Positions 7,100 through 9,492 of a stretch of DNA of 9,492 nucleotides are shown piece after piece. The position numbers and the translations under genes were made by a program. The stretch's first letter is position 1. Every line of letters starts with the position of its first letter. The notes beneath the pieces are model-generated. The model was not told the origin of the DNA and searched no databases. It saw nothing but the letters and a program-made list of their open reading frames with translations. Location: contig JAAZON010000506.1 of NCBI GenBank assembly GCA_012797725.1, positions 1 through 9,492 on the forward strand, in the 5' to 3' direction. Source of the DNA: SAR324 cluster bacterium (GTDB lineage Bacteria; Bdellovibrionota; UBA2361; JAAZON01).

Positions 7100-7515
7100 A
7101 GGCATTGACTCCTGACACGGCCTCGCAGAGATACTACAATGAGGCAGGTTTTTTTCCCGTCGCTCAAACGCAAAGTTCCAGGGCTGCTCACCCCATTTCT
7201 CAAGAATATCAGGGCTTTTGAACTGCCCTCACTGAATTTTAAAGGCTTTGGAAGACTGCCTTGAAGAAAGCAGATTTTATCTCTATAGCCTGCGTATCCT
7301 GTCTCGTTTATATCAAGATGGATGTCTTTCTCCTTTTGGCGTGCTTCAAGAGATAAACTGTCTAGGATTACAACCATATGCTTTGCTTCGGCTTTTAGCC
7401 TCTGAGACTGGATATTAGCCTTCAAAGAGAGAGTCCCCGCTCCAAGAAATATCGCCACCAGACAAAGCACGATGCACATCTCAAGCAGAGTGTATGCTCT
7501 AGAAAAAATGCTCAT
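7096..7515 (-). CDS. GspH/FimT-like pseudopilin (first gene of pilin operon)
   Basis: A 139-residue protein: MSIFSRA, then YTLLEMCIVLCLVAIFLGAG. Tyr is at +1 and Glu at +5 (residue 12), followed by a periplasmic domain whose end (KKTCLIVVSLRGRVR) matches the last strand pattern of GspH/FimT ('vvS..GrvR'). The residue before the predicted cut is Ala, not Gly; prepilin peptidases tolerate this but it is uncommon. The start is ambiguous. ATG 7515 has AGGG only 1-2 bases upstream, while an in-frame TTG at 7530 adds five residues and also lacks a strong ribosome binding site. I chose ATG because it gives a normal short basic leader. It opens a tight four-gene operon; its promoter should lie in the divergent region up to 7842. 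Confidence 0.75.
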   Translation of the reverse strand: MSIFSRAYTLLEMCIVLCLVAIFLGAGTLSLKANIQSQRLKAEAKHMVVILDSLSLEARQKEKDIHLDINETGYAGYRDKICFLQGSLPKPLKFSEGSSKALIFLRNGVSSPGTLRLSDGKKTCLIVVSLRGRVRSQCL

Positions 7516-7710
7516 GCCCTGTATTCGCAAAATTCTTAAAAAAGTTGCAAATGGAAATATTTATTTTGTGACTTTTGTCAGATAACTTCTTAAAGTTCAC
7601 TTCCGGAATTATTTTTATTGCCTCCGATTTAACTTTTACAAGTGCGGATCCAACTGCATTTCGTGAGTTAAAACTCCTGCCATTATTATATTGTTGGACT
7701 TGAATTTTTT

Positions 7711-7726
7711 TGGCACACCTCTTGAG
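7711..7726 (+). promoter_or_regulatory. σ54 (RpoN)-like -24/-12 element with embedded inverted repeat
   Basis: A T-run leads into TGGCAC, then five bases, then TTGAG. The σ54 consensus is TGGCAC-N5-TTGCW, so the -24 half is perfect and the spacing exact (GG, ten bases, then GA where GC is expected). The one mismatch is in the critical -12 pair, which can weaken or abolish activity. It points right, about 118 bases before ATG 7843. Overlapping it is a small inverted repeat CCTCT-TG-AGAGG (7718-7729). Pilin genes are often σ54-dependent, but this element faces away from the pilin operon. Confidence 0.3.
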
Positions 7727-7776
7727 AGGAATTAGGTTTTTTGAGCATGACCCTTATGATTTGGGGCTATTTTAGG

Positions 7777-7786
7777 GCAATATTGC
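7777..7786. repeat. Perfect 10-base palindrome (possible operator)
   Basis: GCAATATTGC is self-complementary and lies 56 bases upstream of ATG 7843, downstream of the σ54-like element. Position fits an operator or the core of a promoter region, but one short palindrome in AT-rich DNA is weak evidence. Confidence 0.25.
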
Positions 7787-7842
7787 GCGAATCCAATACA
7801 TCACATAACCTATGACTATTCCTGTATTTTTATGAGTTCAGT

Positions 7843-8184
7843 ATGAATCGACCATTGAATGATTTTTTCTCTTTTTCTGCTGCTTTGATAATAAACACTA
7901 TTATTGCGGCAAACGCGCTTGCCATTGATCAGACCCCAGTGTCATCTCAAGCTGTTTCTTTATTCCAGGAAGACAAGGATGGGATAATCAAAGATGGAGA
8001 ATACGAGGTCATGAATGAAAATGGTTCTTTAACCAGGCGCCCTTGTCCCTATACTTGTGAGAATCGAGGGATTCCCCGTGAAAAATGTCATGAATGGAAA
8101 TCTGCCTCCGGTGATCTTTGTTACGTGCATGACACAAGACTTCCGCAAGCTGCAGTTCCCCTGCGGAAGAAAGAATCTAAATAA
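7843..8184 (+). CDS. Small secreted four-cysteine protein, unknown family
   Basis: A 113-residue protein with a signal peptide (hydrophobic AALIINTIIAANALA, predicted cut after Ala27), so it should be exported to the periplasm or beyond. The mature part has an acidic stretch (about 41-60, with DGIIKDGEYEV), then a compact motif with Cys68, Cys72, Cys82 and Cys93 in the pattern C-x3-C-x9-C-x10-C, also rich in aromatic and His residues (PCPYTCENRG, KCHEWKS, LCYVHD). In an exported protein the four cysteines probably make two disulfides; a metal site is a less likely alternative. The C-terminus is basic (RKKESK). I do not recognise the family. No clear ribosome binding site precedes ATG 7843, but no better start exists. 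It stands alone: the pilin operon is divergent and the next gene convergent. Confidence 0.72.
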   Translation: MNRPLNDFFSFSAALIINTIIAANALAIDQTPVSSQAVSLFQEDKDGIIKDGEYEVMNENGSLTRRPCPYTCENRGIPREKCHEWKSASGDLCYVHDTRLPQAAVPLRKKESK

Positions 8185-8253
8185 TTGATTAAACTACTGA
8201 GCGCACAGAGGGCACAAAGCTTAGAGTGGAAAGTGCTTTCATGTCTTGTCCCA

Positions 8254-9186
8254 TCAAGAGATCTGGGCTTTCGAAGAATTTTGGCTTGTATTAGCCCTTG
8301 CGATCTCTGTATAAACCTGCCTAAGTAGGGCTTGCATGTCAGCTTTTGTGAAGAAAGGCCAGATTGCTGGAGAGAAGTTAATGTTGGAATTAGGACTTAA
8401 GCGCTGTAATTCCATTAGAGTATCATGTATTGCCCTGGTTAAAACTTTTATTGCTGCAGCATCTTCTTCAATTTTTGCCTCTTCTTTTAACTGTGTTTTC
8501 TTTGCCTCTTGGCGTCCTTCTGATAACGACTTTATTTCCTCTTTGAAGGTGTCTTTTTGAGGCTTTGAAGAGGTTTCCGCTTGATAGGCTCTTGAACCAT
8601 TGGAGAGGAAATCTTGGTTATTTTGTTTATGCTTGCCCTCTTCAGAACTTTTGCTTCCGAACTCTTTTATCGGGAGAAGTAAATTAACTTGCGGTTGAAG
8701 TTGCTTCTTGGAGCCTGATAAAGCTGCTGCTGCCAACAGCCCGATGTGACCTACAACCATTTTAAGGAAGAGATATTTTGCTCTCATTGTTATCATAAAA
8801 AACTTGGCGTTGTTCGTGACGAAACTTACAATGCCAGATTTTCCTTTCCCTCCTTGTTGTTCAAGTTCTTTAAGAGAATCACCAAGCCTTTTGAAGTCTT
8901 GGTGAATACGCAGTTCAGCTTGTTTCACTGCTTCTTCATGGGTAAGACCTTCCTCCTTTTCTAGTCTACGTTGTATATGTTTGGTCATTCTTTCCCTGAG
9001 TTTGGTGCCAGGGAGCATCATTTGATGAAAGAGTTTGGATGCCTCTATTAGCTCTTCAGGCTTCATCTCCAAGATGCTTTGGGAGAAAACACTGAGTGCA
9101 TTAATATCTGAGGCACTAAGGGATCGTCTTAAAATATCCAGAGAATTGGACTTATTAGCTTTTCTATGTGAGACATTACATGTCAT
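8254..9186 (-). CDS. Hypothetical 310-residue charged helical protein with one hydrophobic segment
   Basis: The start is well supported: AAGGAGG (plus coordinates 9198-9204) lies 11 bases before ATG 9186. Three zones are visible. Residues 1-116 are charged and mostly helical, with a likely coiled coil (HIQRRLEKEEGLTHEEAVKQ and following). Residues 117-157 contain a Gly/Lys hinge and a hydrophobic stretch (FFMITMRAKYLF to GLLAAAAL) that could be one membrane segment or a hydrophobic hairpin, interrupted by Arg and Lys. Residues 158-240 are a Lys/Ser/Glu/Gln-rich, probably disordered linker. Residues 241-300 are again helical (AIKVLTRAIHDTLMEL, DMQALLRQVYTEIARA). There is no signal peptide. I recognise no domain or family; the layout of helices around one hydrophobic segment is reminiscent of secreted translocator-type or membrane-scaffold proteins, but that is only resemblance. 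The convergent gap to the 8184 stop (8185-8253) shows no convincing terminator. Confidence 0.75.
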   Translation of the reverse strand: MTCNVSHRKANKSNSLDILRRSLSASDINALSVFSQSILEMKPEELIEASKLFHQMMLPGTKLRERMTKHIQRRLEKEEGLTHEEAVKQAELRIHQDFKRLGDSLKELEQQGGKGKSGIVSFVTNNAKFFMITMRAKYLFLKMVVGHIGLLAAAALSGSKKQLQPQVNLLLPIKEFGSKSSEEGKHKQNNQDFLSNGSRAYQAETSSKPQKDTFKEEIKSLSEGRQEAKKTQLKEEAKIEEDAAAIKVLTRAIHDTLMELQRLSPNSNINFSPAIWPFFTKADMQALLRQVYTEIARANTSQNSSKAQIS

Positions 9187-9492
9187 TAGCTGAAAATCCT
9201 CCTTGAAAACCTTCTATGTTAAGAGTTATGCAATAATTCCTGAAAAGATGATGTAAAAAATCGAAGCTTGCAATCATAGGCCTAATGGTGAGCCGCGAAA
9301 GCCAAAACCTTAGCAGTTCTGTCTTCAAGCATGACGAATTTTAGCCAATCACCTTGGCAAACGAAGCCTTCAAATCTACGAGGAGGTGGTTATTACTGAT
9401 TAAATGTTGGCAATCTGGATCCATCCTAGTTTTTTTGAACAATTACAGGGCAGAGCTCGTAAGAGCCTAATTCTACTAATGAATTTGCCTTG
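9187..9492. other. Leader and right-edge region without an identified gene
   Basis: Bases 9187-9260 should hold the leader and promoter of the minus-strand gene; a TTTACA-like -35 can be read on the minus strand near 9249-9255 but its -10 partner is poor. At the edge two short frames run off the window. On the plus strand ATG 9404 gives MLAIWIHPSFFEQLQGRAR and stays open to 9492, with AGGAGG (9381-9386) 17 bases upstream, which is too far. On the minus strand a frame enters from the right and stops with TAG at 9428-9426, ending VELGSYELCPVIVQKN. Neither can be accepted from about 25 codons. A small GCTC-GTAA-GAGC hairpin sits at 9454-9465. Confidence 0.3.

Larger units (their letters stand above)
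7516..7842. promoter_or_regulatory. Divergent intergenic region between pilin operon and small secreted-protein gene
   Basis: No gene is seen in these roughly 320 AT-rich bases, which must carry the start signals for the leftward pilin operon and the rightward gene at 7843. On the minus strand a TATAAT sequence (plus coordinates 7685-7690) could be a -10 box, but I see no -35 match at 16-18 bases from it. On the plus strand there is a σ54-like element (7711-7726) and a 10-base palindrome (7777-7786), listed separately. Several T-runs occur (7705-7711, 7737-7742), without a GC-rich stem before them. Confidence 0.45.

Noticed and set aside
6837..7115. Plus-strand open frame opposite the GspI/PilV-like gene.
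   Set aside because: Antisense shadow of a gene with a clear prepilin N-terminus and coupled start.
8185..8253. AAAGC...GCTTT repeat in the convergent gap as a bidirectional terminator.
   Set aside because: Only five base pairs with a long loop and no U-tract in either direction.
9265..9350. Possible GEMM (cyclic-di-GMP) riboswitch: GCAATC, GTGAGCCGCGAAAGCC and ATGAC pieces are faintly like the consensus on the plus strand.
   Set aside because: No GNRA loop in the first hairpin, no closing P1 stem could be paired, and there is no confirmed downstream plus-strand gene. A covariance-model search (Infernal, RF01051) would settle it; a score above the gathering threshold would support it.
1..9492. 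tRNA, rRNA, CRISPR array, or insertion-sequence ends.
   Set aside because: Scanning by eye found no T-loop motif in a cloverleaf context, no regularly spaced repeats and no paired terminal inverted repeats with a transposase.

Overview
The window looks like DNA from a Gram-negative bacterium. It encodes a signal-peptide-bearing β-barrel protein, a membrane histidine kinase, an HslU ATPase fragment and a run of type IV pilin-like / pseudopilin proteins. Base composition is mostly around 40-45% GC. A Bdellovibrionota or other 'deltaproteobacterial' source is my best guess from the style of the pilin cluster and the HslU sequence, but it is a guess.

Layout. Bases 104-2083 are one uninterrupted plus-strand frame with an impossible-looking composition. 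Its first 290 or so residues are an exported outer-membrane β-barrel protein (DUF3078-like), and the rest is the C-terminal three quarters of the cytoplasmic ATPase HslU without its P-loop. The join lies near 971-1000. It is either a real rearrangement or an assembly/amplification chimera, and it is the most important thing to check here. Next come a membrane-anchored PAS histidine kinase (2178-3491) and a short RsmB/NSUN-type rRNA m5C methyltransferase (3517-4470), 25 bases apart and probably co-transcribed.

Bases 4471-5079 hold no intact gene. Reading across frames gives a collinear, stop- and frameshift-broken remnant that resembles AlgL-type alginate lyase (about 4539-4981).

Bases 5080-7515 on the minus strand form a tight four-gene operon of minor pilins/pseudopilins. 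In transcription order these are GspH/FimT-, GspI/PilV-, GspJ/PilW- and GspK/PilX-like. Genes overlap or are separated by a few bases, and each starts with a hydrophobic prepilin helix. Such proteins form the priming tip complex of a type IV pilus or type II secretion pseudopilus. No major pilin, PilY1, ATPase or secretin gene is in the window.

A 312-327 base divergent intergenic region (7516/7531-7842) contains a σ54-like element and two short palindromes. It precedes a small secreted four-cysteine protein (7843-8184). A convergent gene (8254-9186, minus) encodes a 310-residue charged helical protein with one hydrophobic segment and no recognised family. The last 306 bases hold only its leader region and two short frames running off the edge.
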